From: Candidatus Faecimonas gallistercoris
Lineage (GTDB): Bacteria; Bacillota_I; Bacilli_A; RF39; UBA660
Direction of reading: 5' to 3'
NCBI GenBank assembly: GCA_018712565.1
Contig: DVGU01000057.1
Span: 1-52,789, forward strand
DNA: 52,789 bases
The notes beneath the pieces are model-generated. The model was not told the DNA's origin. It saw only the letters and a list, made by a program, of their open reading frames with translations, and searched no databases. The stretch's first letter is position 1, and every line of letters begins with the position of its first letter. The translations under genes were made by a program, and so were the position numbers. Positions 9,571-17,005 of this stretch are shown piece after piece.

Positions 9571-9997
9571 TTTTGCCACAAAGCCAATCAATAGATACTT
9601 TATAATGTTTCGCAAATTCAATTAAAGCATAGGTATGAATATACATTTTACCTAATTCACATTTAGAGTAGTTTGATTGATCTACATTGATGATATTTGC
9701 AACCTTTTCTTGAGTATGCTTATTTTTAGTTCTTGTTTCCTTTAAATTATTACCTAAAACACTTTTATCAATTTTATCATTGATAACATCATATTTTTTG
9801 GTATTAGTAAGCCCACAAATATAATCTAAACTCACACCATAATAATTGCAAAAATCATTTAGTTTTGGGAGAATAATAGCATCAAGCCCATTTTCCCATC
9901 CAGCATAAGTTGATCTACTTACACCTAAAATACCAGCAAGTTCTTTCTGTGTATTCCCAAAGTAAGTTCTTATGTCTTTCATTCTTTCATATATCAT
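9548..9997 (-). CDS. Transcriptional regulator with two tandem XRE HTH domains
   Basis: 149 residues. Two HTH_3 domains in series: residues 6-60 (TQKELAGILGVSRSTYAGWENG) and about 83-140 (TQEKVANIINVDQSNYSKCELG), each ending in the similar helix GVSLDYICG / KVSIDWLCG. The duplication suggests that one polypeptide binds two operator half-sites. It is transcribed away from the rest of the element's control region, the usual position of an ICE master repressor, so this role is inferred. Its SD (GAGGTG) lies at about 10,004-10,009 on the minus strand. Confidence 0.85.
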   Translation of the reverse strand: MIYERMKDIRTYFGNTQKELAGILGVSRSTYAGWENGLDAIILPKLNDFCNYYGVSLDYICGLTNTKKYDVINDKIDKSVLGNNLKETRTKNKHTQEKVANIINVDQSNYSKCELGKMYIHTYALIEFAKHYKVSIDWLCGKTKDSEIK

Positions 9998-10104
9998 ATA
10001 ACGACACCTCTAATATAATTTTCCCATTTAAAATAGAAATATTTAAAAAGTGTCGGTGTATTACCTAAAAACGTGATATAATAAGAACAGAAAGGAAGGA
10101 TATA

Positions 10105-10413
10105 GTGTATTATTTAGATTTTAAAGATTACGTTCGAATTGTATTAAAATCCTTACTTGCATCATTAATAATAGTTCCCATTTTTCTTGAAATTTGTTTC
10201 TTAATAAAAACTAATATAGATTTTTCTTATTTTGTTTGTGATTCATGTGATATTCCGAGAGATTTAGCAATATCAGTTATGAGTATGGGGTTTGCTAATA
10301 ATATGATATTTTTATTAAGCGTTTTTGAGTTTGGAGTTATTTATTACTTATTTACTAAAATAAAAAACTCCAAACTCTATACTATTGTTTGGGAATTTAT
10401 GACAAATTTATGA
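10105..10413 (+). CDS. Small membrane protein, unknown
   Basis: 102 residues from GTG 10105 (AAGGAAGGA upstream, TATAAT at 10077-10082). There are two strong hydrophobic segments (about 14-34 and 66-88). The connecting loop carries two Cys in FVCDSCDIPRD, which could pair if it faces outside. I do not recognise a family. It is divergent from the double-HTH regulator across a 107-bp gap and could be under its control. Confidence 0.6.
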   Translation: MYYLDFKDYVRIVLKSLLASLIIVPIFLEICFLIKTNIDFSYFVCDSCDIPRDLAISVMSMGFANNMIFLLSVFEFGVIYYLFTKIKNSKLYTIVWEFMTNL

Positions 10414-10498
10414 AATGGGTTATAAATATCATATTTATGTGGTACAATTATTTACATAAGTCCAAATTAGTATTTGTGTAGTGAAAAGAGGATTTAGT

Positions 10499-10981
10499 AT
10501 GCTAGAAGAAAAAAGAAAAAATATTTTCAACTTGATGAAAGAATTACAAGATAAGCAACATAAGGAATTACATGAAGTAATACCCAAAATAGATGATGGA
10601 GTTAATTTAGATGATTTTTCAAAAAATCATAGTAATAGGGATTTGAAAGATGTTTATATATTTAAAGATGATATTAATAAAGGTAATATCTCCTTTGGGT
10701 TATACTTAATAAATTATGAACACACCGATCCTATTGCTTTAGATAAAGATTATCAGCCATTACCTTTAAATAAGAGATTATTATTTGAGTATGGTGCAGT
10801 TGTATCATTCCCAGTTGGTAATTATGATTTAGATATTTCTGGAGTATTTGGTGGTATTGAGGAAGATAAAGAAACTGCAATAAATAAATACAATCAATTA
10901 AGACAATATATAAATATGATGTCTGAAGAAAAACTTTTAGATGCTATTGAAAAAAACATTTTAAAAGAGTTAAATTGTTAA
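10499..10981 (+). CDS. Hypothetical cytosolic protein
   Basis: 160 residues from ATG 10499, preferred over GTG 10481 because AAAGAGGA sits 7 nt before the ATG. The N-terminal 25 residues are a charged helix (EEKRKNIFNLMKELQDKQHKEL), followed by a mixed alpha/beta region and a C-terminal helix (EEKLLDAIEKNILKEL). No signal peptide, membrane segment or catalytic motif is visible, and I do not recognise the family. A TACAAT box at 10443-10448 may be its promoter. It ends at the start of the control region. Confidence 0.6.
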   Translation: MLEEKRKNIFNLMKELQDKQHKELHEVIPKIDDGVNLDDFSKNHSNRDLKDVYIFKDDINKGNISFGLYLINYEHTDPIALDKDYQPLPLNKRLLFEYGAVVSFPVGNYDLDISGVFGGIEEDKETAINKYNQLRQYINMMSEEKLLDAIEKNILKELNC

Positions 10982-11047
10982 AAAAGTGGTTATTTTAAAA
11001 GCGACATAAAAAAAGCATAAAACGACATGAAATAGACATGAAATAAA

Positions 11048-11076
11048 CTTGACTCCATCTTGTCAAGTGGTATAAT
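11048..11076 (+). promoter_or_regulatory. Promoter P1 with embedded operator-like inverted repeat
   Basis: TTGACT at 11049-11054, 16-nt spacer, TATAAT at 11071-11076. The spacer and -35 contain CTTGAC (11048-11053) and its inverse GTCAAG (11062-11067), so a dimeric repressor such as the double-HTH protein could block the promoter. The transcript would run into the hairpin at 11098 within about 20 nt. Confidence 0.7.
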
Positions 11077-11097
11077 AATGTAAAATAAACAAATTAT

Positions 11098-11129
11098 GCA
11101 AAGAGAGAGATTATTTCTTTGCTTTTTGT
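11098..11129 (+). terminator. Attenuator/terminator 1 downstream of P1
   Basis: GCAAAGA (11098-11104) pairs with TCTTTGC (11116-11122), followed by a T-run. It lies only about 20 nt after the predicted P1 start point and before any coding sequence, so it acts as an attenuator or makes a very short RNA. Confidence 0.6.
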
Positions 11130-11150
11130 TTATTTTTTTAATAAAAACTA

Positions 11151-11179
11151 TTGACACTTATTTCTAAAACCGTTAGAAT
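11151..11179 (+). promoter_or_regulatory. Promoter P2 (near consensus)
   Basis: TTGACA at 11151-11156, 17-nt spacer, TAGAAT at 11174-11179. The predicted start is near 11186. It lies just downstream of attenuator 1 and drives a leader of about 115 nt that ends in the second hairpin. Confidence 0.75.
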
Positions 11180-11185
11180 ATAAGG

Positions 11186-11306
11186 CAATTTATTTGTTGA
11201 TGTAATGGCAGATGCTATTATTAATAAAATTTAGAGTTGTTAGGGTAGAAAAAGCAGTATCATTTCTATTTTGAGAACAGTTACTGACTTTTTCGCCCCT
11301 TTTTTA
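11186..11306 (+). ncRNA. Leader RNA ending in attenuator hairpin 2
   Basis: The stretch from the P2 start to the T-run at 11300-11305 has no good ORF. It folds at its 3' end: GGG (11243-11245) with CCC (11296-11298), GAAAAAG (11248-11254) with CTTTTTC (11288-11294), CAGTA (11255-11259) with TACTG (11282-11286), and an inner TTCT/AGAA stem. A T-run follows directly, so it reads as a terminator. The product would be a ~115-nt RNA, or an attenuated 5' leader for the downstream micro-ORF and sigma-like gene. Confidence 0.55.
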
Positions 11307-11320
11307 TGAAATGAGGTTAT

Positions 11321-11449
11321 ATGATGATTTCTAGTAAAAAAGGATGTTCTTCAGCCGGCTGTTTAAGTGTAAATAGTTGCTATAATAATGCGAGTATTTT
11401 TAAAGTCTCTAAAAATAACGTATTAAGAATTATAAAGAGAGAAAGTTAA
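11321..11449 (+). CDS. 42-residue Cys-containing micro-ORF
   Basis: ATG 11321 is preceded by GAGG (11313-11316) and opens a 42-residue frame beginning MMISSKKGCSSAGCLSVNSC, with three Cys in 12 residues, and ending in a basic helix (NNVLRIIKRES). It sits between attenuator 2 and the sigma-like gene. It could be a regulatory leader peptide or a small functional protein. A GGGC/GCCC hairpin follows its stop. The family is unknown to me. Confidence 0.5.
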   Translation: MMISSKKGCSSAGCLSVNSCYNNASIFKVSKNNVLRIIKRES

Positions 11450-11505
11450 GGGCTTTTGCCCCTCTAATTTTCCCTCTTTTATTTTATATTGAAAGGGTGG
11501 TTACT

Positions 11506-11982
11506 TTGAATACAAATTATGAACAATGTTACGAAGAAGAATATGCAGACAATTTTACATTAACAAAAGAAGAAATGGTAGGCTATGATATACTAGCGAC
11601 TTATGAAAAAGTTATAGAAAAGTTAAGAGAACTAAAAATAGCTAGAAATAAGTTTATTAATGGCTATCATGTTAGATTAACTGCTAATTATAGACCAAGA
11701 TTAGAACAATTCTCTAATAATGTTTCTGACCCTGTTGGTAAAGCAGTTGAATATAAACTTGATAGTGAGCAAGCCTATAATGAGTTTAATATTCAACTTA
11801 ACAAATTATACTCTATAATGTCTAAAGAGGAAAATGCATATATTAATGATTGCTTATTATGTGGTAAATCAGAGGCATCATTAAGGACTAAATTTGATTT
11901 AGGCAGAGAAGCATTTAATACTATTAAGAATAGTGCAATTATTAGATTTGGTATCGTATTTAATATAATTGTTTATAAATAA
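11506..11982 (+). CDS. Sigma-70/ArpU-like transcription regulator (tentative)
   Basis: 158 residues from TTG 11506 (AAAGGG 8 nt upstream); GTG 11497 is an alternative start overlapping that ribosome site. The protein is helical with no membrane segment. The C-terminal part (SKEENAYINDCLLCGKSEASLRT, then GREAFNTIKNSAIIRFG) has the spacing of a sigma region 4 or phage ArpU-type helix-turn-helix, where an acidic 'EE.xYI' helix precedes the HTH. Position right after the attenuated leader and before the conjugation genes suits an activator of transfer genes. The assignment is by resemblance only. Confidence 0.45.
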   Translation: MNTNYEQCYEEEYADNFTLTKEEMVGYDILATYEKVIEKLRELKIARNKFINGYHVRLTANYRPRLEQFSNNVSDPVGKAVEYKLDSEQAYNEFNIQLNKLYSIMSKEENAYINDCLLCGKSEASLRTKFDLGREAFNTIKNSAIIRFGIVFNIIVYK

Positions 11983-12002
11983 TAAATTGAAAAGTAACCG
12001 TA

Positions 12003-12028
12003 GGAGCCTTTTTGGACTCTTTTTTTTG
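12003..12028 (+). terminator. Intrinsic terminator after the sigma-like gene
   Basis: GAG.CC (12004-12008) pairs with GG.A.CTC (12014-12019) with one bulged A, followed by eight T. It closes the regulatory transcript. Confidence 0.6.
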
Positions 12029-12087
12029 CATTAATTTTATGAGTTTATAGGGATCTCATTGTCAAAAAACTAACTTTGAAAGGAGTG

Positions 12088-12129
12088 ATGAAAATGCACA
12101 TTTTCAATAAACGACAGAAAATACCGTAA
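12088..12129 (+). CDS. 13-codon leader peptide ORF (possible)
   Basis: ATG 12088 has a strong upstream ribosome site (AAAGGAG at 12079-12085, 2 nt from the ATG, or 8 nt from the in-frame ATG 12094) and encodes MKMHIFNKRQKIP. It ends 20 nt before the twin-leader promoter motif. It may be a leader peptide or a decayed gene start. Nothing else in the 11983-12150 gap looks coding. Confidence 0.3.
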   Translation: MKMHIFNKRQKIP

Positions 12130-12150
12130 TTTTTAGAAAAAATCAAAAAA

Positions 12151-12262
12151 ACTCTTGCAAAATTTCTTTTTTAGAGTGATAAATAGAATATGTTATATCC
12201 GTTGTCAAAGTGCATTAAAAGGCAATATAACGATTTTGGAGTTAGGAGTTGAATAATTATAT
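12151..12262 (+). promoter_or_regulatory. Twin leader, copy A: TTGCAA-N17-GATAAA promoter-like element
   Basis: The first 35 nt (12151-12185) match 37361-37395 at 31 of 35 positions. TTGCAA at 12155-12160 and GATAAA at 12178-12183 are 17 nt apart, with a T-rich spacer. A second conserved block, GTTGAATA.TTATA, starts at 12248, at exactly the same distance (94 nt from TTGCA to TTG) as in copy B. The middle part differs but has the same length. It drives the adhesin/transfer operon. The -10 is not a normal sigma-A box, so activation by an element-encoded factor is plausible. Confidence 0.6.
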
Positions 12263-12857
12263 GACCACTAAAAGAAAGATGCTTAAAAGAGTTATTTTGG
12301 TAATTATAGTATCATTATTTCTTTTTGGTACTGTAATAGGTATAGGTATTATAAATAATAGAGATGTTTCAAAAGAACAATCATCAAAAACACGATTAAA
12401 TTCTGATTTAAAAACAGAAAGAATAACCGAAGAAAAAGAAGAAGATGATAATGAAGAAAAACTTGAAACTGAAAATAAAGAAGAACAAATAGAAGAAAAA
12501 CCAAAGGAAGAAATGCCACAAAGTGAGGCTAATACAAATGAAACATATACAACTCCTAAAAATGATACTAACACTAATAACCAGCAAACAACAACACCAA
12601 CTCCACCACAAACGATAACTCCACCAGTAGTAGAAGAACCTAGTTGCACACCTAAAAAATTTTATACAGTTTTTAGAGCAGACTTTGATTCTATGGCAGA
12701 ATGTAATAGAGTTGGAGAACTTTATAAAAAAGAATACGGGTATTACGGATATTTTTGCGATTATACTACTGATGACTGTGGTGTTATGTACTATATGTTG
12801 ACTATGTTTGATGGAAATAATAACTATATTGCTTATCCAGATATTCCCAAGCCTTGA
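12261..12857 (+). CDS. Membrane-anchored extracellular protein with Cys-containing C-terminal domain
   Basis: 198 residues from ATG 12261 (AGGAG 12 nt upstream; TTG 12249 is an alternative start that falls in the conserved leader block). One N-terminal helix (about 8-30) anchors it. Residues 35-120 are low-complexity (Glu/Lys-rich, then Thr/Pro/Asn-rich), like a wall-spanning stalk. The last 70 residues are compact and Tyr-rich, with four Cys (EPSC, AEC, YFC, DDC) suggesting disulfides. Its place before the adhesin suggests a cell-surface role in mating. No family is recognised. Confidence 0.7.
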   Translation: MTTKRKMLKRVILVIIVSLFLFGTVIGIGIINNRDVSKEQSSKTRLNSDLKTERITEEKEEDDNEEKLETENKEEQIEEKPKEEMPQSEANTNETYTTPKNDTNTNNQQTTTPTPPQTITPPVVEEPSCTPKKFYTVFRADFDSMAECNRVGELYKKEYGYYGYFCDYTTDDCGVMYYMLTMFDGNNNYIAYPDIPKP

Positions 12858-12893
12858 TAGGCTTTTTTCTTTTGGTAAAAATAGGAGGAATTT

Positions 12894-15383
12894 ATGAAGA
12901 AGATAAAAAATAAGATAATTAATGGTTTGATGTTATTGTTGATTGGAATTTCATGTGTGCCAACAGTAAATGCATCAACATATAATGAAACTTTTAATGA
13001 TAAATCTCAATGGATAAGTGGAGATTATATCTTAAAGGTAAAAGGAAGTACAAGAAAATACCAACAGATGACAGTAATTACTAGAAATTCCGATGGAAGT
13101 TTCGTTTACTGTATTGAACCTGGTACTCCAGTTTCAGATGGAGCTGTTTATCCAGGACAAGATTTTGACCAATCCTATGTAGGACAGATGACACAAGAGC
13201 AATGGAGAAGAATTACTTTGCTTGCATATTATGGTTACGGATATGGAAACCATACTGACATACATTGGTATACTGTAACTCAATATTTAATATGGCAAAC
13301 AGTACCTCATGGTTATGACATTTATTTTACTGATTCACTTAATGGAAATCGAATTACTAAATACACAAATGAAATTAATGAGTTAAATCGTTTGGTAGAA
13401 GAACATAATATTAGCCCTAATATAACTAATGATACTATTGATATGGTTATTGGAGATACAGTAGAATTAACTGATTCTAACAATGTATTAAATAAGTTTG
13501 AAGTTGTTGATACTGATAATGTTAGTGCTTCTATTAGTGGAAACACATTAAGTATCACTGCAAATGATGTTGGCGATGGTAGTGTTACTATCAGTAAAAG
13601 AGATAAAAATTACTCACATCCTGCGATTATTTATTATCATCCTACATCACAAGATTTAATGATGAGAGGAGCTTATGATCCGATTGATGTAAATTTAAAA
13701 ATTGAAATCGTAGGTGGTAAGGTATCAGTAAAAAAAGTTGACATGGATACTGGCTTGGGCATTGCTCAAGGAGATGCAACTTTAGATGGTGCAGTATATG
13801 GCATTTATGATTTAGAAGGAAATAGAGTAGGCGAAGTAATTTCAAAAGGTGGAGAATATGTAACAAGTGATTATTTACCATCTTTAGGTACGTTTTATCT
13901 AAAAGAGGAAAAATCATCAACTGGATACGAACTTAACGAAACCAAGTATTTTTTTAATATTACGAAAGATGACTTGTATCCAGAGGTAGATGTTACAGAG
14001 AAAGTTATTGAACGTGATTTAAAAATATTTAAAGTTTATGCTAGTGATGAAACAGGATTCTTAACTGGTGAGCCTAATGTAACTTTTGATATATATTTAA
14101 AGTCAACTGGCGAAAAAGTAACAAGTATTACTACTGATGAAAACGGTTATGCAACAGCAACTTTACCATACGGAACTTATACAGTTAGGCAAGTAAGTTC
14201 AACTGAAGATCATGAAATGGTAGAAGATTTTGAAATAGTCGTAAATGAATATTCAGAAGATCCAATTTACAAGTTGCTTGCAAATGCAGAAATTACTGCT
14301 AGATTAAAAGTTATAAAAATTGATTCAGAAACTGGAAATACTATTCCAGTAGCAGGAATTAAATTTAAAATTTTTGATGTTAAAAATAACGAATATGTAT
14401 GTCAAGTTACAGACAAAGAACAATGTGTTTTTGAAACTAATGATGAGGGGATTTTACTTACACCATTACCATTAGAAAGTGGAACTTATCGTTTAGAAGA
14501 ACAAGATCAAAAGTTAGATGGTTATTTATGGAATGAAGAAGCCTTAACATTTGCTATTGGAGATGATTCTACTTTAATTAATGATGAGGTATTTGGTGCT
14601 ATTGTTGAAGTGGAATTTGAAAATACTCAAGTTAAAGGAAAAGTAGAAATCAATAAAACTGGAGAAGAACTTATCATTGAGGATGACTCTTATCATTATG
14701 AAAAAATTAAACTTGAAGGAGCAGAATTTGAACTTCGTGCAAATGAAGATATAATTGTTGGAGGAAAAACTTATTATAAGAAAGGCGAATTAGTTACTAT
14801 TTTAGTTACTGACAAAGATGGTTATGCAAGTATAGATAACTTACCTTTAGGAAAATATACACTAAAGGAAATCAAGTCTGCTAATAACAATGTTCTTGAT
14901 CCAAATACATACGAGTTTGAACTTGTTTATGAAGATCAATATACTGAAGTGGTATATAAAACATTTACTCTTGATAATAAGTATCCAAAAGGCGAACTTG
15001 AATTTACCAAAACTGATTTAGTAACTGGAGATCCACTACCTGATACGAAAATTGAAATCTTTACAGAAAATGGAGTTAAAGTTTTTGAGGGAAGAACTGA
15101 TGAGAATGGAAAAATCATTATTACTGATTTACCAGTTGGCAAATACTTTATTTTAGAATCAGATGCACCAGATGGTTATATTTTAAACGAGGAGAAAATG
15201 TGGTTTTCTATTACTGAAAACGGAGAAATTGTTAAAGCAGATATGACTAATGAAAAGATTGTTGAAGTTCCTAATACATCACAAGAAAAAGACATTCTTA
15301 TTGAAATTATTTCAGCAACACTTTTATTATCAGGTATAGGAATTATTATTTATGCTAAAAAGAAAAGCAAAAATAGAAAATAA
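12894..15383 (+). CDS. Thioester-domain / CnaB-repeat surface adhesin with sortase signal
   Basis: 829 residues. Signal peptide 1-27 (ends VNA). Residues 30-250 form a thioester domain: Cys73 in VYCIEPG and Gln130 in TQYLIW are the pair that forms the internal Cys-Gln thioester, used by Gram-positive adhesins to bind host ligands covalently. About five CnaB/SpaA-like domains follow (starting near 275, 370, 465, 580 and 700), each with a ...KxD/KT... strand and a 'GxY.L.E' end that usually carry Lys-Asn isopeptide bonds. The C terminus has sorting motif VPNTS (792-796), a hydrophobic helix and KKKSKNRK. The sortase gene overlaps it. On an ICE it could aid host or cell-cell adhesion during mating. 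Confidence 0.9.
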   Translation: MKKIKNKIINGLMLLLIGISCVPTVNASTYNETFNDKSQWISGDYILKVKGSTRKYQQMTVITRNSDGSFVYCIEPGTPVSDGAVYPGQDFDQSYVGQMTQEQWRRITLLAYYGYGYGNHTDIHWYTVTQYLIWQTVPHGYDIYFTDSLNGNRITKYTNEINELNRLVEEHNISPNITNDTIDMVIGDTVELTDSNNVLNKFEVVDTDNVSASISGNTLSITANDVGDGSVTISKRDKNYSHPAIIYYHPTSQDLMMRGAYDPIDVNLKIEIVGGKVSVKKVDMDTGLGIAQGDATLDGAVYGIYDLEGNRVGEVISKGGEYVTSDYLPSLGTFYLKEEKSSTGYELNETKYFFNITKDDLYPEVDVTEKVIERDLKIFKVYASDETGFLTGEPNVTFDIYLKSTGEKVTSITTDENGYATATLPYGTYTVRQVSSTEDHEMVEDFEIVVNEYSEDPIYKLLANAEITARLKVIKIDSETGNTIPVAGIKFKIFDVKNNEYVCQVTDKEQCVFETNDEGILLTPLPLESGTYRLEEQDQKLDGYLWNEEALTFAIGDDSTLINDEVFGAIVEVEFENTQVKGKVEINKTGEELIIEDDSYHYEKIKLEGAEFELRANEDIIVGGKTYYKKGELVTILVTDKDGYASIDNLPLGKYTLKEIKSANNNVLDPNTYEFELVYEDQYTEVVYKTFTLDNKYPKGELEFTKTDLVTGDPLPDTKIEIFTENGVKVFEGRTDENGKIIITDLPVGKYFILESDAPDGYILNEEKMWFSITENGEIVKADMTNEKIVEVPNTSQEKDILIEIISATLLLSGIGIIIYAKKKSKNRK

Positions 15384-15984
15384 GCACTTGTTAATTATAA
15401 TAAGTGCTTTTCTTATTCTTGGTAGTATTTTTTTGCTTGTCTATAAATACTATGGTTTATATGAAAATCACAAGCAAGAAGAAAAAAGTATCGAAATATT
15501 TTTTCAAGAAATACCACAAATAGAACAAGAAACAACTGAAGAGCAAGTTGAAGAAGAAAGTAAAAAGGAAAGTGTTATAAACTATATAGCAGTTTTAGAA
15601 ATCCCAAAAATCAGTTTAAAACGAGGTTTAGTTGATAAAAACAGTAAATATAATGATGTTGATATAAATATATATACCTTAAAAGAATCAATATTTCCAA
15701 ATGAACAAACTAATAGTCATGTTATTTTAGCATCTCATTCTGGTAACGGTTATCATGCTTATTTTAGAAAATTAAATAATTTAGAAATGGAAGATAAAGT
15801 TTATTTATATTATGAAAACATTAAATATATTTATGAGATAACTGATAGATATGAGGTTGAAAAAACTGGAACTGTAAGTTTAAGGCAAACAACTGGTTCT
15901 GATATTACTTTAATTACTTGTATTAGTGGTACAAATAAACAAGTTGTCTTTGTTGGCAAATTAATAGAGAAGGAGAATTATTAA
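15352..15984 (+). CDS. Class D/B-like sortase
   Basis: 210 residues, with one N-terminal membrane helix (about 10-32), an acidic stalk, then the sortase fold. His129 (ASHSG) and Cys190 (TLITC) are the catalytic pair. The third catalytic residue, normally Arg in the last strand, appears to be replaced: the segment after the Cys reads GTNKQVVFVGKL, with Gln where Arg is expected. It should anchor the upstream VPNTS protein. ATG 15352 lies 32 nt inside the adhesin gene, and a terminator-like hairpin falls inside its first codons. Confidence 0.85.
   Translation: MLKRKAKIENKHLLIIISAFLILGSIFLLVYKYYGLYENHKQEEKSIEIFFQEIPQIEQETTEEQVEEESKKESVINYIAVLEIPKISLKRGLVDKNSKYNDVDINIYTLKESIFPNEQTNSHVILASHSGNGYHAYFRKLNNLEMEDKVYLYYENIKYIYEITDRYEVEKTGTVSLRQTTGSDITLITCISGTNKQVVFVGKLIEKENY
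15382..15413 (+). terminator. Terminator-like hairpin inside the sortase 5' end
   Basis: AAGCACTT (15382-15389) pairs perfectly with AAGTGCTT (15402-15409), followed by TTTCTTATTCTT. It starts at the adhesin stop codon and lies within sortase codons 11-20. Partial termination here would lower sortase mRNA relative to adhesin mRNA. Confidence 0.55.
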
Positions 15985-15985
15985 T

Positions 15986-16213
15986 ATGGAATTTGAAAAT
16001 AGTGGAATGGGTAGATGTGTTGTTTTAAAAGAAAGCAATACCCAATATACATTAGTCTATGCTATTCAAAGTAAACAATTCATTGTTGTTTCTGATTTAG
16101 ATAAAGAAACAGGTAGTTGGTTACATGGTCATTACTTCGGACATGATTTAGATAGTGCTTTATCTAGCTTTAACAAGGAAACAGAAAAAGTACAAGATGA
16201 CTTGGAAAGGTAG
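15986..16213 (+). CDS. Small protein with DDLER tail, unknown
   Basis: 75 residues, one nucleotide after the sortase stop region with GAGAAGGAG upstream. It has a compact alpha/beta look (CVVLKESNTQYTLVYAI, then FIVVSDLDKETGSWLHGHYF, then a helix DLDSALSSFNKETEKV) with no membrane segment. Such one-domain accessory proteins are common in Firmicutes ICEs, with no known role. It ends in DDLER, one of the shared C-terminal tails in this element. Confidence 0.7.
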   Translation: MEFENSGMGRCVVLKESNTQYTLVYAIQSKQFIVVSDLDKETGSWLHGHYFGHDLDSALSSFNKETEKVQDDLER

Positions 16214-16222
16214 GAAAATCAA

Positions 16223-16579
16223 ATGGAAAAAGTTGCAGTATATGCTAGTTTTAAAGACCAAAGTAGAAAGTCGATTGATTTTTTTCTAAACCGAGTAGCC
16301 GATTGGTGTCTTATGAAAAATTACGATTATACTCTTTACTTTGATAAAGTAAAAAATAGGTTAGATTTAGATAGAAAAGAATTAAATGACTTAAAAGAAG
16401 ATATTGAAAATGGAGAATACTCCAAAGTGATAATTAAAGATATAACACAATTATCAAGAAATACAGTTCATAATATGGAATTTTTGCAATTTTTAGAAGA
16501 TAATGACTGCAAAATAGAAAGCATGGATGGAACTGATTTAACTTTATATAAAAAATATATGAAAGATTTAATAAAATGA
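16223..16579 (+). CDS. Stub serine-recombinase-like protein (catalytic domain only)
   Basis: 118 residues resembling the N-terminal catalytic domain of serine recombinases: it opens VAVYASFKDQS (compare YARVSxxxQ) and carries GEYSKVIIKDITQLSRNTVHNMEFLQFL (compare ...KDIDRLSRN...). Ser10 or Ser14 could be nucleophilic, and an LSR Arg is kept, but the first Arg (YAR) is missing. There is no long helix or DNA-binding domain. It may be an inactive regulator, a partner of the full recombinase at 38416, or a decayed gene; the intact frame and good ribosome site favour function. Confidence 0.7.
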   Translation: MEKVAVYASFKDQSRKSIDFFLNRVADWCLMKNYDYTLYFDKVKNRLDLDRKELNDLKEDIENGEYSKVIIKDITQLSRNTVHNMEFLQFLEDNDCKIESMDGTDLTLYKKYMKDLIK

Positions 16580-16595
16580 AGGAGGAAAAAGAAAG

Positions 16596-17003
16596 ATGAA
16601 TAATGAAAAAGAAAGAGAAGTAAGAAACTCTAAAAATAGTTTTGAATTAGAAGGGAATGTTGCTAATATAAATAACATTTATACCAATCAAAATGGTAAG
16701 AAAATGTTAAGATTCGATTTAGCACAAAATAATAATGGTAATACTCAATATGTCCCTATTGTTTTAAGGGGAGAATTAGTAAATACTTATGGTATTGAAA
16801 TCCAAAAAGGAGACTGGATCTCTGTTAAAGGTAGAATATCTACTTATACTAAAGATGTTGAAAAAGATGGAAAAACATATAAAGATAAAGCAATAGATAT
16901 TTTAGGCTTTGAAATTACTGATAGAAAAAATAATAAAGTTTATACTTCCGATGGTCAAGTTCAAGAATTAAAAGATAAATCAAAAGATGAAATGGAAAGA
17001 TAA
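16596..17003 (+). CDS. Single-stranded DNA-binding protein (OB fold)
   Basis: 135 residues. An OB-fold core runs from about 16 to 110 (FELEGNVANINNIYTNQNGKKMLRFDLAQ... YVPIVLRGELVNTYGIEIQKGDWISVKGRISTYT). It is shorter and more diverged than chromosomal SSB, and its tail is not the usual acidic DDDLPF but KDEMER, the shared tail of this element. Conjugative elements encode SSBs to protect the incoming strand in the recipient. GAAGGAGG precedes the start. Confidence 0.8.
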   Translation: MNNEKEREVRNSKNSFELEGNVANINNIYTNQNGKKMLRFDLAQNNNGNTQYVPIVLRGELVNTYGIEIQKGDWISVKGRISTYTKDVEKDGKTYKDKAIDILGFEITDRKNNKVYTSDGQVQELKDKSKDEMER

Positions 17004-17005
17004 GT

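Noticed and set aside
10002-10055. CGACAC...GTGTCG inverted repeat as an operator of the double-HTH protein
   Set aside because: One arm coincides with the gene's own ribosome site (GAGGTG on the minus strand) and the 42-bp gap is large; too weak to list.
12257-12649. Minus-strand open frames of 130 and 67 residues opposite the stalk of the surface protein
   Set aside because: They are mirror frames of the low-complexity Glu/Lys/Thr/Pro region, giving strings of Ser/Val/Phe, with no ribosome site or domain.
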